Source of the DNA: Acidobacteriota bacterium
GTDB lineage: Bacteria > Acidobacteriota > Terriglobia > Terriglobales > Acidobacteriaceae
Length of the DNA stretch: 51,851 bases
Reading direction: 5' to 3'
Assembly: GCA_031296115.1 (NCBI GenBank)
Contig: JARLGI010000045.1
Coordinates: 1-51,851 of the forward strand
Below are positions 18,957 through 27,633 of the stretch, in pieces; the stretch's first letter is position 1; each line of letters begins with the position of its first letter. The notes under the pieces are model-generated. The model was not told the DNA's origin, did not search any database, and was given only the letters and a program-made list of their open reading frames with translations. Position numbers and translations under genes: made by a program.

Positions 18957-20198
18957 ATGGCCACGACTCCCAACAAGGACAAGGACTACTACGGCGTCCT
19001 CGGGGTAAAGAAGACCGCGTCGGCGGACGAGATCCGCAAGGCGTTCCGCAAGCTCGCGCGTAAGTATCACCCCGACGTGAATCCCGGGGACAAGTCCGCC
19101 GAGGAGAAGTTCAAGACGCTCTCCGAGGCCAACGACGTCCTGAGCGATCCCAAGAAGCGCAAGATTTACGATCAGCTCGGCTTCTATTCCGACAACATCG
19201 ATCCCGCGGCGGCCGAGGCCTACGGGCGCGGCGCCGGCTTTGGCGCGGGGGGCTTCGGTGGCGCAGCGCCAGGCGGTGCTGGCGGGACGCGTACTTACAC
19301 CCAGGAAGTTCCTTTCGATTTCAGTGGATTCGATTTCAGCGATTTCTCCGAAGGCGCGGGCGCTGCGGGACGCCGGGCCGGTGGTACAGGCGGATTTCGC
19401 GACATCTTCTCCAGCATGTTCAGCGGCGGAGGGCGCCAGGAAGCGCAGCATGCCGAGACGGGCACAGACCTCGAGTACCAGGTCAATGTCGGCTTCTGGC
19501 AGGCCATCAAGGGCGCAGAGTTATCGCTCACGATTCCCCACCTGGAGGAGTGTTCGAACTGTCACGGCGCCGGCTATATTCCCACCTCCAATACGTGCCC
19601 GGACTGCAAAGGCAAAGGGCAGATTACCCAGAAGAGCGGCAGCATGAAGTTCAACGTGACATGTCCGCGCTGCGGCGGCAGCGGCAAGGACCGGACGCTA
19701 TGCACGGTCTGCCACGGCGAGGGGCGTGTTGAGCGCAGTGAGAGCCTGAAAGTCCGCATCAAGGCCGGCACACGCGACGGGCAGCGCATCCGGCTGGCCG
19801 GCCGCGGCAATGCTGGCACCATGGGCGCTCCGGCGGGCGACCTGTACATCATCGTGCGTATCGGCGAGCATCCGGTATTCAAGCGTGAAGGCGACGACAT
19901 CTATCTCACCGTTCCCGTGAGCTTTACTGAAGCCGCGCTGGGCGGGAAGATTGAAGTGCCCACCATTGATGGCCGCGCTCTGCTGAAAGTCCCGCCCGGC
20001 ACGCAATGTGGACAGAAGCTGCGCCTGCGTGAGAAGGGTGTTCCTTCAGCATCGAAAGAAGGCACGCGGGGCGATGAGATCGTCGAGATCAAGATTGTGC
20101 CGCCGAATGTGCGGGACGAGCGCTCGAAGGAAGTGCTGCGCGAGTTGGCGAAGCTGAATCCGGAAGACCCGCGCGAACAGCTCTGGAAACAGGTGTAG
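18957..20198 (+). CDS. dnaJ: Chaperone DnaJ (Hsp40)
   Basis: Hsp40 co-chaperone that delivers substrates to DnaK and stimulates its ATPase. The 413-residue product has a J domain with the HPD motif ([14 protein letters not shown]). A glycine/phenylalanine-rich region follows (about residues 85-160). The zinc region has four CxxCxGxG repeats: [32 protein letters not shown]. The C-terminal substrate-binding domains follow ([20 protein letters not shown]). It is longer than the usual 375 because of the G/F region. The only Shine-Dalgarno-like AGGAG lies about 30 bases upstream, and two heptads (18938-18951) lie between it and the ATG. Confidence 0.96.
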   Translation: MATTPNKDKDYYGVLGVKKTASADEIRKAFRKLARKYHPDVNPGDKSAEEKFKTLSEANDVLSDPKKRKIYDQLGFYSDNIDPAAAEAYGRGAGFGAGGFGGAAPGGAGGTRTYTQEVPFDFSGFDFSDFSEGAGAAGRRAGGTGGFRDIFSSMFSGGGRQEAQHAETGTDLEYQVNVGFWQAIKGAELSLTIPHLEECSNCHGAGYIPTSNTCPDCKGKGQITQKSGSMKFNVTCPRCGGSGKDRTLCTVCHGEGRVERSESLKVRIKAGTRDGQRIRLAGRGNAGTMGAPAGDLYIIVRIGEHPVFKREGDDIYLTVPVSFTEAALGGKIEVPTIDGRALLKVPPGTQCGQKLRLREKGVPSASKEGTRGDEIVEIKIVPPNVRDERSKEVLRELAKLNPEDPREQLWKQV

Positions 20199-20199
20199 C

Positions 20200-20745
20200 T
20201 TGGGCCAGCCAATACAAACCGATACCAGCCTGGACGTGGTGATTGAGACGGAACGGCTCTTGCTGCGCCGGATGACGCCCAGCGATGCAGACGCGATCTT
20301 CGCCGTCATCGGCGATCCGGTCGCAATGCAATATTACCCCCAGCCTTTCACTCGCGATGACGCCGCGGAGTGGATCGAGCGCAACCTACTGCGCTACAAC
20401 GAGCATGGTTATGGGTTGTTCGGCGTGGTGCTGAAGAGCGGTGGCGAAGTAATCGGCGACTGTGGCCTGGTACAGCAACTCGTGGAAGGCGAGCCCCATC
20501 TGGAGGTTGGCTATCACTTACAGCGACGGCACTGGGGAAACGGCTATGCGACGGAGGCGGCGCGGCGCTGTATGGAGTACGCGTTCACCCAATTGGGTAC
20601 GGATAAAGTGGTGTCCCTCATCCGGCCGGAGAATCTGCCTTCGCGGCGCGTCGCCGAACGCAATGGCATGCAGGTGGAACGGCAAGTGACTTTCGCGGAC
20701 CTGCCGCATTTGCTGTACGCGATGACCCGAGAGAATTATGGCTAA
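20200..20745 (+). CDS. GNAT family N-acetyltransferase, RimJ/RimL-like
   Basis: A 181-residue acetyltransferase. IETERLLLRRMTPSDADAIF is the RimJ/RimL-type N-terminal strand-helix, and YHLQRRHWGNGYATEAARRC is the acetyl-CoA pyrophosphate loop motif. SLIRPENLPSRRVAERNGM completes the fold. The substrate is unknown; relatives acetylate ribosomal protein N termini or small molecules. The frame opens with TTG one base after the dnaJ stop and its 3' end overlaps hspR by eight bases. It is therefore embedded in the dnaK-dnaJ-hspR unit and should be co-expressed with the heat-shock genes, which is not the usual content of such operons. Confidence 0.85.
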   Translation: MGQPIQTDTSLDVVIETERLLLRRMTPSDADAIFAVIGDPVAMQYYPQPFTRDDAAEWIERNLLRYNEHGYGLFGVVLKSGGEVIGDCGLVQQLVEGEPHLEVGYHLQRRHWGNGYATEAARRCMEYAFTQLGTDKVVSLIRPENLPSRRVAERNGMQVERQVTFADLPHLLYAMTRENYG

Positions 20746-21127
20746 GCGCAAAAAACAGGGCGCGTACATGATCAGCTCGGTGGCGGAGATGTACGACATC
20801 CATCCACAAACTTTGCGCCTGTATGAGCGCGAAGGGCTGCTGAAACCGTCGCGTACGGAAGGCAACACGCGCCTCTACACCGACGAGGACTTGGAGCGGC
20901 TGGAGTTCATCCTGTCGCTGGCGCGTGATTTGGGCGTGAACATCTCGGGCATCGCGATTATTCTGCAAATGCGTGAGCGCATGGACGAAATGCAGCGCCA
21001 AATGGCCAATTTCGTAACCTACGTCCGCGATGAAGTCATGGCACGTGCGCAGAGCGCCCATGTGGACGCCAGCCGCGGGGCTATCGTGCCGGTGCGGCGT
21101 TCGATTGTGCCGGAAAAGAAAAAATAG
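20738..21127 (+). CDS. hspR: MerR-family heat-shock repressor HspR
   Basis: A 129-residue MerR-type regulator. The winged-helix part MISSVAEMYDIHPQTLRLYE and LLKPSRTEGNTRLYTDEDLE match the HspR signature, and a coiled-coil dimerisation helix follows (MRERMDEMQRQMANFVTYVR). HspR represses dnaK operons by binding HAIR sites, with DnaK as co-repressor in Streptomyces. Here a HAIR-like site lies on the dnaK promoter at 16372-16392, so autoregulation as last gene of the operon is likely. The C terminus is basic (RRSIVPEKKK). No metal-binding cysteines are present. The start overlaps the GNAT stop (ATGGCTAA). Confidence 0.88.
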   Translation: MAKRKKQGAYMISSVAEMYDIHPQTLRLYEREGLLKPSRTEGNTRLYTDEDLERLEFILSLARDLGVNISGIAIILQMRERMDEMQRQMANFVTYVRDEVMARAQSAHVDASRGAIVPVRRSIVPEKKK

Positions 21128-21167
21128 TTCGACCGAGAAGCGACTACCGACGGATTTAGCCTTTAAC

Positions 21168-21993
21168 CTAACTGAACAACAGTTCCTTGGCCCGCTGCGA
21201 CGCTTTCACCACAGCTTTGATCAGGGTCACTCTGAGGCCGCCTTCTTCCAGTTCGGGAATGCCGTCCACGGTGCACCCTGCGGGCGTTGCTACCGCGTCC
21301 TTCAGTAGTGCAGGGTGGTCGCCGGTTTCCAGCACCATTTTGGCCGATCCGAGCACGGTTTGTGCCGCCAGCTTCATGGCAATGTCGCGCGGCAGCCCCA
21401 TCTTCACGCCACCTTCGGCCAGCGACTCCAGGATCATGTAGATATAGGCTGGACCGCTAGCTGACAATCCCGTCACGGAATCCATGTGTTTCTCGTCAAC
21501 CCGCAGCACTTCACCCACGGTGCCAAACAAGGTCTGGGTCACAACGAGATCTGGAGGTTCCACCGAGCTTCCGCAGCAAAAGGCAGTCATGCCAGCCCCA
21601 ACCATCGAGGGCGTGTTCGGCATGGCGCGGACCACCGGTATACCAGCGGGAACACGCTTCTCGATATAGGTGGTAGGAACCGATGCCGCAATCGAGATGA
21701 GCAGATGGTTGGCTCGCAGTTCGCCTGCGATTTCCTCCGCCACCTCAGCCAGAGTCTGTGGCTTGACGCACAACAGGATGACGTCAGCCTCGCGGACCGC
21801 AGCTCGATTGTCGGTTGTGACCTGGATTCCGTACTTGGAAGATAGGCTGGCAGCGCGTTCCGCATGCTGCACCGTTGCGCAGATATTTTCCGTCTGCACG
21901 ACAGCGCGTTTTTGTAGGGCCTGCATCAGGATGCTGCCCATTTTTCCCCAAGCCAAGAATTGCGAGTCGCAGTTGACGATCAGGTTGCTGCAA
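21168..21993 (-). pseudogene. proC: Pyrroline-5-carboxylate reductase, with apparent single-base frameshift near the 5' end
   Basis: ProC makes proline from pyrroline-5-carboxylate with NAD(P)H. From MGSILMQAL onward the frame ending at 21168 is intact: LLCVKPQTLAEVAEEIAG, VVRAMPNTPSMVGAGMTAF, and the signature TGLSASGPAYIYMILESLAE. The N-terminal strand, however, is read in another frame: LRLAILGLGK, with a TTG start at 21993. The two join only if one base is skipped in the run GGGGAAAAATGGG (minus strand; plus 21941-21949). Joined, the length is 274 residues, normal for ProC. Read without a shift, the dinucleotide motif becomes FLAWGKMG and loses its first glycine, and an unrelated leader from 22049 is added. 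It may be a true mutation, an assembly error in the homopolymer, or slippage. Confidence 0.8.
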
Positions 21994-22068
21994 GGCTTAA
22001 TAGTCCTGACTTTCTTAGGATTTCGGGCGCCAGACTCTTCGATCCGCATAAGCGGATAACTGGTAGCT

Positions 22069-22674
22069 TTACTTCGGCTCCGCCTTAGCTGTGCTCTTCC
22101 CTGCCTTCAGTTTTCCCAACTCCTCTTTCGCCTTCTTAGCGTACGGTCCGTCGGGCAGGATCTTCAAATAAGCCTGGTAGTTCTCTACGGCTCCCTCGAT
22201 ATCGCCGGTCTTGTTCAGCGCTTCGGCCAACTTGAAGGTCGCCTCCGCGTCGTGGGGCTTGTTCTCCAGCGCTTCGCGGTAGCGGCTGACAGCGGCGGGG
22301 TAGTTCTGCTTGACCTTGAAGTAGAAGTCGCCGATCTCGATGTCCTTCATGGCCTTCATCGGGTTGTAAGGCGTGAATTCGTTCACGCCAGTGTCGTCCT
22401 CAATGCTGGCGCCGGGATGCTTCTTGTCGTCCGACGGGGGCGAAACATCGATCCGGGTCTGCTTGCTGGAACTCTCGTCAGGCCCAAGGTTGTCGGATCG
22501 CGGCGGGGCCTTGCGGTTGTCCGTGGGCGCAGGCGCCGACTTGTCCACCGGAACTTGCTCGACCGGGGGTTGCTCGGGAGCCTGCTCAGTGGGCGACTGG
22601 TCCTGCGCGATAGCCGCGCCGGTGAGGAACAGGCAAAAGACTGCGAGAATCAGGTAACGGAACCGCACTCCCAT
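22069..22674 (-). CDS. Secreted TPR-repeat protein
   Basis: A 201-residue exported protein. The signal peptide is MGVRFRYLILAVFCLFLTGA with a probable cut after AIAQ. A proline/glutamine/aspartate-rich low-complexity linker follows (about residues 25-95). Two TPR-like helical hairpins come next (IEIGDFYFKVKQNYPAAVSR, ATFKLAEALNKTGDIEGAVE). The C terminus is lysine-rich (GKLKAGKSTAKAEPK). The TPR part recalls the BamD/YbgF type of periplasmic scaffold, but no lipobox is present and the partner is unknown. Two heptads (22055-22068) sit between its stop and the proC region upstream. Confidence 0.78.
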   Translation of the reverse strand: MGVRFRYLILAVFCLFLTGAAIAQDQSPTEQAPEQPPVEQVPVDKSAPAPTDNRKAPPRSDNLGPDESSSKQTRIDVSPPSDDKKHPGASIEDDTGVNEFTPYNPMKAMKDIEIGDFYFKVKQNYPAAVSRYREALENKPHDAEATFKLAEALNKTGDIEGAVENYQAYLKILPDGPYAKKAKEELGKLKAGKSTAKAEPK

Positions 22675-22783
22675 ATTGTATTGGAACCCGGTGTTGGGAT
22701 TCGAGACTCACTACGTTTGACCTGCCGATTGTTGAAACTGTTAGCGGCGTTGGCTCGTATTAGGCGTAGGACAGCGAATCGAT

Positions 22784-23470
22784 ATGAATGATGAAGCCCG
22801 AGAGGTGCGCTCCTGGCGTCACGGCAAACTCGTCGCGTTCGCCGAGTTTGCCATCGTCGCCGGCATCTTTGTCGCCGACGTGCGTGGCCACATCTTTGTC
22901 AGCAAAGTGCCGTACTTGTTGGTGCTCGCATGGATTTCATTGCGCGTGCGCGGCGTAGGGTGGAGAGGTGTGGGGCTGACGCCGCCCCCCAATTGGCGTC
23001 GGGCAGTGATCGCGGGCATTGCCGCCGGAGTGGGTATCGAGCTGCTGGAGTTGTTCGTCACGCAGCCGGTATTGGTTCGCATGACGGGCAAGATGCCGGA
23101 CCTCTCGCTGTTTCTTCAGTTGCACGGCAACGTCAAGCTGCTGCTGCTTGGTCTTGCGCTCACCTGGACGCTGGCCGCCTTCGGCGAAGAGATGGTGTAC
23201 CGCGGATACCTGATGAACCGCGTTGCCGAAGTCGTCAACGGCTCCCGCGCGGCGTGGATCGGCAGCCTGATCGTGGTCAGCGCCGTCTTTGGGTTCGGGC
23301 ACATTGCCCAAGGGTTAACCGGCCAGATTGAGAATGCGATCGACGGTTTGCTGCTGGGAGCGTTGTACCTGGCCTGTGGCCGCAACCTTTGGGCACCGAT
23401 TATCGCGCACGGCATCACGGACACCGTGGACATGCTCTTGCTGTTCCTGGGCAAATATCCCGGCACCTAG
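22784..23470 (+). CDS. CPBP family intramembrane glutamic endopeptidase
   Basis: A second CPBP protease, 228 residues with six or so membrane segments. The catalytic signature is AAFGEEMVYRGYLMNRVAE. The downstream histidines are in FGFGHIAQGLTG and APIIAHGITDTVDM. It is not a close copy of the one at 5513 and is shorter at both ends. It is divergent from the TPR protein and converges with the DUF4337 gene with two bases between stops. The substrate is unknown. Confidence 0.85.
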   Translation: MNDEAREVRSWRHGKLVAFAEFAIVAGIFVADVRGHIFVSKVPYLLVLAWISLRVRGVGWRGVGLTPPPNWRRAVIAGIAAGVGIELLELFVTQPVLVRMTGKMPDLSLFLQLHGNVKLLLLGLALTWTLAAFGEEMVYRGYLMNRVAEVVNGSRAAWIGSLIVVSAVFGFGHIAQGLTGQIENAIDGLLLGALYLACGRNLWAPIIAHGITDTVDMLLLFLGKYPGT

Positions 23471-23472
23471 CT

Positions 23473-24015
23473 TCAGTGAACCAGAAACCCGCTGGCTGCA
23501 CTCACGATTCCTACAACAGCCAGCACAAACCCCAGGTACCAGTACGCGCGCTTGTCGGTGAGCAGGGTAATCGAGGTCACGACCAGAGCGATCTCCAGAA
23601 ACACTTCGCCCAGGTCGAAGCGGTCGGCGCGCCGGCTGGCACGCTGCACCTCGGCCTCAAGGCTGCGGGCTTCACCCTGGATTTCCGTTTGCTGCTCGCG
23701 ATACTTCTCGATCTCCTCGTGGAAGTGCTTGCGCACTTCCACGGCGCGCTCCTCCTTGGTGTTTTCCAAAGCGGTCAGCACCTCGTCGAGCGCTTCGAGG
23801 TTGTTGCGGCGCATGTTTTTGGCCTGGTAGTAGCCCCACTGGTCGGTCGCCCGCGTCTGCATCAGGATTTCCTCGGTGTGGGCGCGGTGGCCCAGCAGTG
23901 ACACAGTCGCCACCAGCACGGCGAGAATCGCCATAGTCAGGCTGACCGGAGCGAGGTCCTTGTTTTCCTTGGCCCGTTCCGCCGCTTCTTTCAGTTCATC
24001 CAGTTCTTCGCTCAT
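23473..24015 (-). CDS. DUF4337 domain membrane protein
   Basis: A 180-residue protein: an acidic N-terminal helix (MSEELDELKEAAERAKENKD), one membrane segment (LTMAILAVLVATVSLLGHRA), a long coiled-coil region (about residues 45-130), and two more membrane segments at the C terminus. This is the layout of DUF4337, a family of unknown function. ATRATDQWGYYQAK-like residues (QTRATDQWGYYQAKNMR) are the characteristic motif. No operon partners are evident. Confidence 0.8.
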   Translation of the reverse strand: MSEELDELKEAAERAKENKDLAPVSLTMAILAVLVATVSLLGHRAHTEEILMQTRATDQWGYYQAKNMRRNNLEALDEVLTALENTKEERAVEVRKHFHEEIEKYREQQTEIQGEARSLEAEVQRASRRADRFDLGEVFLEIALVVTSITLLTDKRAYWYLGFVLAVVGIVSAASGFLVH

Positions 24016-24171
24016 GGAGCTCCAGCTATCGTGAGATTCTTGGATTTGTGAGGAAGGAGCAGAATACTACGGCTGGCGGACGATTGGCGAGATCGGTGCT
24101 GTGCCGGCGCACTCACCGAGTCCCGGCTGCGCCGCCATTGCCCTCATTCCCAAATGGCCTCGCTTTCGTCC

Positions 24172-26028
24172 TCATTTTGCTGTCGCAGTTTCTGTCGTTT
24201 GAGCGGACGCCTGGTCTTTGCCAAAATGACGCAAAATGGCCGCGGCCTGCGGACGGCTTACCACCGACGCCAGCGCCGCGGCATCGGCCTCTTTCACTGC
24301 CTGCAAGCTGCCGAAGTGCTGTAGCAGACGCCTGGTAGTTCGCTCACCGACGCCCGGGATTTCCAGCAGTTCGGTCTTGCGGTCGCGAATCTCGCGCCGC
24401 TTGCGGTGAAACGTTACGGCGAAGCGGTGCGCTTCGTCGCGCACCTGCTGCACCAGGTGCAGGACCGGCGAGTGCCGGTCGAGCACGACAGGTTCGTCCT
24501 CCTGGCCTTGCACGTAGATGATCTCTTCGCGCTTGGCGATGGCGACCAGCGGCTGGTTGATGATGCCCAACCCCTCCAGCGCTTGTGCCGCCGAGTGCAG
24601 CTGTCCAATGCCGCCGTCGATAAGGATCAGGCTGGGCATCGGCTGCTCTTCTTCCTGTGTTCGCTTGTAGCGTCGCGTCACCACCTCGCGCATCGACGCG
24701 AAGTCGTCCACCCCCGTAATGCCGCGGATGATGAACTTGCGGTAATCCGACTTCTTCATCTTGCCGTCTTCCCACACCACCATGGAGGCGACGGTCTCCG
24801 CTCCCTGGATGTGGGAGATGTCGAAGCACTCGATGCGCTTCGGCAACTGCGTTAGCGATAGCGAATCCTGCAGCGCTTCCTGTATGGCTTTCGCCGCGGG
24901 TTTCATCACCCGGAAGCGCTGGTCATAGGCCTGCTTCGCATTCTGCCCGACCAGGTCAACCAGCGAGCGCTTGTCGCCGCGCTGCGGAACGTGAATCTGC
25001 ACGCGGCGCCTTTGGCCTTCCGAGAGGACCTCCTCCAAGGTCGTGCGGTCTTCGAAATCCACGGGCACGTAGATCGTGTGCGGCACATAGTGCTGGTCGA
25101 GATAAACCTGTTTCAGCAGAGCGGAGAAAAACACACCCGGCTCGAAACCTTCCGCACCAACCATCTGGCCGAGGTCTTCCCAGAAGAGTTCGCGTTTGTC
25201 CACGATCTTGCCGCCGCGCAGGTGAAACAGGTTCACGGCCAGCATGTCATTCTCGTAGTGGTAGCCGAACACGTCGGCATCGTCGCCTTCGACCGCGGCG
25301 ATGCGCTGCTTTTGCTCCAGCAGATCGATGGTCGCGATCAGGTCGCGATATTTCGCGGCCAGTTCGTACTGTTCGCGTTCCGCAGCGGCTGTCATCCGCT
25401 GTTGAAGTGAACGCGTCAGGTCCGCGCCCCGGCCTTCCAGAAACATCCTGACGTCGTGCACTGCTTCCGCGTAGCGCTCGGGCGTTGTGAGGCCTTCCAC
25501 GCACGGACCCAGGCAGCGTCCGATATAGAACTGCAGGCACGGACGCGGGTAGCACTTGTTCAGGTCGAGTTTGCAGGACGGGATGAGGAAGTTGCGCTGA
25601 ATCAGGTCGACGAGGCGATAGGCTAGGCTGGTCGGAAAGAACGGGCCATAGTAAAGTGAGCCGTCCTTGCGCAGGCGGCGCGTGGGATAAACCCGCGGAT
25701 AGCGCTCGCCGATGGTCAGCTTGACGTAAGGGTAGGTCTTGTCGTCGCGGAGCAGGATGTTGTAGCGCGGCTTCTTCTGCTTGATGAGGTTGTTCTCAAG
25801 CGCCAGCGCTTCCTTCTCGTTGTCCACCACAATGTAGTCGAGGTCGACGGCCTCGCGCAGCAGCGTGCCGGTCTTCGCGTTGTCTGCGGCCCCTTCCAGA
25901 AAGTAGGAACGTACCCTTGCACGCAGGCTATTCGCCTTGCCCACATAGATGATTTCGCCGTCTGCGTTCTTGTACAGGTACACGCCGGGCGAGGCGGGTA
26001 GGCTGCGGATTTTAGCTTGAAGATCCAT
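24172..26028 (-). CDS. uvrC: Excinuclease ABC subunit C
   Basis: Dual-incision nuclease of nucleotide excision repair, 618 residues. The N-terminal GIY-YIG domain makes the 3' cut (SPGVYLYKNADGEIIYVGKA, Arg in SLRARVRSYF). A UvrB-binding UVR motif lies near residues 200-240. The RNase H-like endonuclease domain makes the 5' cut (ECFDISHIQGAETVASMVVW, LILIDGGIGQLHSAAQAL). A C-terminal helix-hairpin-helix pair is LLEIPGVGERTTRRLLQHFG. All domains are present and length is normal. It is monocistronic by context. The 24016-24171 gap downstream shows nothing recognisable. Confidence 0.97.
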   Translation of the reverse strand: MDLQAKIRSLPASPGVYLYKNADGEIIYVGKANSLRARVRSYFLEGAADNAKTGTLLREAVDLDYIVVDNEKEALALENNLIKQKKPRYNILLRDDKTYPYVKLTIGERYPRVYPTRRLRKDGSLYYGPFFPTSLAYRLVDLIQRNFLIPSCKLDLNKCYPRPCLQFYIGRCLGPCVEGLTTPERYAEAVHDVRMFLEGRGADLTRSLQQRMTAAAEREQYELAAKYRDLIATIDLLEQKQRIAAVEGDDADVFGYHYENDMLAVNLFHLRGGKIVDKRELFWEDLGQMVGAEGFEPGVFFSALLKQVYLDQHYVPHTIYVPVDFEDRTTLEEVLSEGQRRRVQIHVPQRGDKRSLVDLVGQNAKQAYDQRFRVMKPAAKAIQEALQDSLSLTQLPKRIECFDISHIQGAETVASMVVWEDGKMKKSDYRKFIIRGITGVDDFASMREVVTRRYKRTQEEEQPMPSLILIDGGIGQLHSAAQALEGLGIINQPLVAIAKREEIIYVQGQEDEPVVLDRHSPVLHLVQQVRDEAHRFAVTFHRKRREIRDRKTELLEIPGVGERTTRRLLQHFGSLQAVKEADAAALASVVSRPQAAAILRHFGKDQASAQTTETATAK

Positions 26029-26208
26029 CTATCGCATTGGTCGAGTTGCCTGTTTTAGGGCGGGCGGCTGCTCTTTACTTCTTGGTAAAAATTCTACTCC
26101 TCGCGTCAGGATTATCCGGTGACCGGTGCCCCGCCTGGTGCTGCTCTGCAGAATCGCGCCTAAGTTATTGAAAACACATGTAGCATTTGCGGATTCTCGC
26201 TAGGAGGT

Positions 26209-26224
26209 TGGCAGTCCGCTTGCA
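26209..26224 (+). promoter_or_regulatory. Candidate sigma-54 promoter upstream of the OmpA-type lipoprotein
   Basis: TGGCAG, five bases, TTGCA: the GG and GC doublets have the exact -24/-12 spacing of sigma-54 promoters (consensus TGGCAC-N5-TTGCA). It ends 64 bases before the ATG at 26289. I see no enhancer-binding site and no rpoN in the window, so this is a pattern match only. The remainder of the 260-base gap shows no gene. Confidence 0.4.
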
Positions 26225-26288
26225 CGATATAAGTGCAGGCGAGCGGCCGACTTTGCGCCGCAGCCGGCAGTTCGAAGGAGTTCCGTAC

Positions 26289-27017
26289 ATGAGCCGATTC
26301 TACGCACTCGCAATTGTGGTTGCCGGCACGCTGCCGCTTACCGTGGGATGCGCCAGCAAGAACTACGTGCGCAACGAAGTGACGCCCACCATCAACAAGG
26401 TCAATGAATTAGATGATCTGACGGCCAAAAATACACGTGACATTCGCGAGGTCGACGCCCGATCGCTGCAGGGTATCCAGCAGGCGAATTCCAAGGCCAC
26501 CGCGGCCGACCAGAAGGCGTTGGCCGCCGGGCAGTCCGCCGCTCAGGCCAACCAGAACGCCACCCAGGCCGCTAACCGCGTTACCAGTCTCGCCGGGACC
26601 GTGGAGAATCTCGACAACTACAAGCCGGTCAGCGACACGACAGTGTTGTTCGGCTTCGACAAGGCTGAGTTGACGCGCAAAGACAAGCAAACGTTGGACG
26701 ATTTCGCGCAGCAAATCCAGGGCCAGAAGCACTACATCGTCCAGGTTGAAGGTTGTACGGATTCCACCGGCCCGGCTGATTACAACTACCAACTCAGCCA
26801 GCGGCGCGCCGATGCGGTCATTCAGTACCTGGCGCAGAAGCACAACGTGCCGGCATTCAAGATCTTCCTGATCGGACTTGGCAAGGACAATCCGGTCGCG
26901 CAAAACACGAGCTCTGCGGGACGCGCCAAGAACCGCCGCGTGGATGTCCGCCTGATGACCAACAACGTAACCGAGTCGGCAGCTTCGGCACAACTGGGGA
27001 CCTCAAGCCACCCGTAG
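26289..27017 (+). CDS. OmpA-family peptidoglycan-associated lipoprotein
   Basis: A 242-residue outer-membrane lipoprotein. The signal is MSRFYALAIVVAGTLPLTVG followed by the lipobox cysteine (TVGC-AS). An alanine/glutamine-rich coiled-coil stalk follows (about residues 40-105), like an Lpp-type spacer. A C-terminal OmpA peptidoglycan-binding domain comes last: TVLFGFDKAELTRKDKQTLD, QLSQRRADAVIQYLAQK, and AKNRRVDVRL. In the usual GHTDS motif the histidine is replaced by cysteine (EGCTDSTG), while the Asp and Arg that grip diaminopimelate are kept. The ATG at 26289 follows GAAGGAG. It presumably tethers the outer membrane to peptidoglycan. Confidence 0.9.
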   Translation: MSRFYALAIVVAGTLPLTVGCASKNYVRNEVTPTINKVNELDDLTAKNTRDIREVDARSLQGIQQANSKATAADQKALAAGQSAAQANQNATQAANRVTSLAGTVENLDNYKPVSDTTVLFGFDKAELTRKDKQTLDDFAQQIQGQKHYIVQVEGCTDSTGPADYNYQLSQRRADAVIQYLAQKHNVPAFKIFLIGLGKDNPVAQNTSSAGRAKNRRVDVRLMTNNVTESAASAQLGTSSHP

Positions 27018-27064
27018 CTAGTCTCTCTCCTCCAAAGCCAGTGGACGAAGCGCCATTGGAGCAA

Positions 27065-27090
27065 AAGGCCGCTGCGAGGGCGGCCTTTTT
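27065..27090 (+). terminator. Rho-independent terminator of the OmpA-type lipoprotein gene
   Basis: AAGGCCGC (27065-27072), a seven-base loop, GCGGCCTT (27080-27087), and a T-tract to 27090. Confidence 0.9.
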
Positions 27091-27122
27091 CATTCCGCCC
27101 GCACTTCGGACTATCATCTTTT

Positions 27123-27150
27123 CAAGCTCGGTCGCGACTGTTCGAGCTTG
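27123..27150. repeat. Inverted repeat upstream of the DUF4442 gene
   Basis: CAAGCTCG (27123-27130) and CGAGCTTG (27143-27150) are perfect inverted copies separated by 12 bases, which themselves contain GTCGCGAC. It ends nine bases before the ATG at 27160, so it could be an operator or an mRNA hairpin that masks the start region. Confidence 0.45.
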
Positions 27151-27159
27151 GGCTTCCTG

Positions 27160-27615
27160 ATGAGTACGAAACTGCAACGCCTGATGTTGCGCTCGATTAA
27201 TATCTGGCCACCGTTTCTTGCTGCCGGCATTCGTGTCGCCCGACGCTCGCCCGACATGAAAGCCATCGATGTCGAGATGCGGCTGCATTTCTACAACCGC
27301 AACTACGTCGGGACCCATTACGGCGGGTCGCTTTACTCCATGACCGACCCTTTCTACATGTTGATGCTGATGGAGAACCTCGGCCGCGAGTACATGGTGT
27401 GGGACAAGGCCGCGAACATCCGCTTCCGCAAACCGGGCAAAGGGCGCGTCAAAGCCGAGTTCCGGTTGAGCGATGCGCAATTGAACGAGATCCGCGAGAA
27501 ATTGCGAACGCAGGAGAAGTATGAGCCCACATTTCTGATTGAAGTGAAGGATGAAGCAGGCGATGTGGTGGCCGAGGTGCAAAAGATATTGCACATCCGG
27601 CGGAAGCCGGTGTAA
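27160..27615 (+). CDS. DUF4442 hotdog-fold protein, thioesterase-like
   Basis: A 151-residue protein (MSTKLQRLMLRSINIWPPFL) of the DUF4442 type, a hotdog-fold family related to acyl-CoA thioesterases. NRNYVGTHYGGSLYSMTDPF is the characteristic helix-and-Asp region, and VWDKAANIRFRKPGKGRVKA forms the central strands. The predicted role in acyl-CoA or acyl-ACP hydrolysis is from family resemblance. It has no membrane segment. The ATG at 27160 is chosen over TTG at 27148, which lies inside the inverted repeat. Converges with pcm. Confidence 0.8.
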   Translation: MSTKLQRLMLRSINIWPPFLAAGIRVARRSPDMKAIDVEMRLHFYNRNYVGTHYGGSLYSMTDPFYMLMLMENLGREYMVWDKAANIRFRKPGKGRVKAEFRLSDAQLNEIREKLRTQEKYEPTFLIEVKDEAGDVVAEVQKILHIRRKPV

Positions 27616-27633
27616 GAGCGTGACGTTGCTAAT

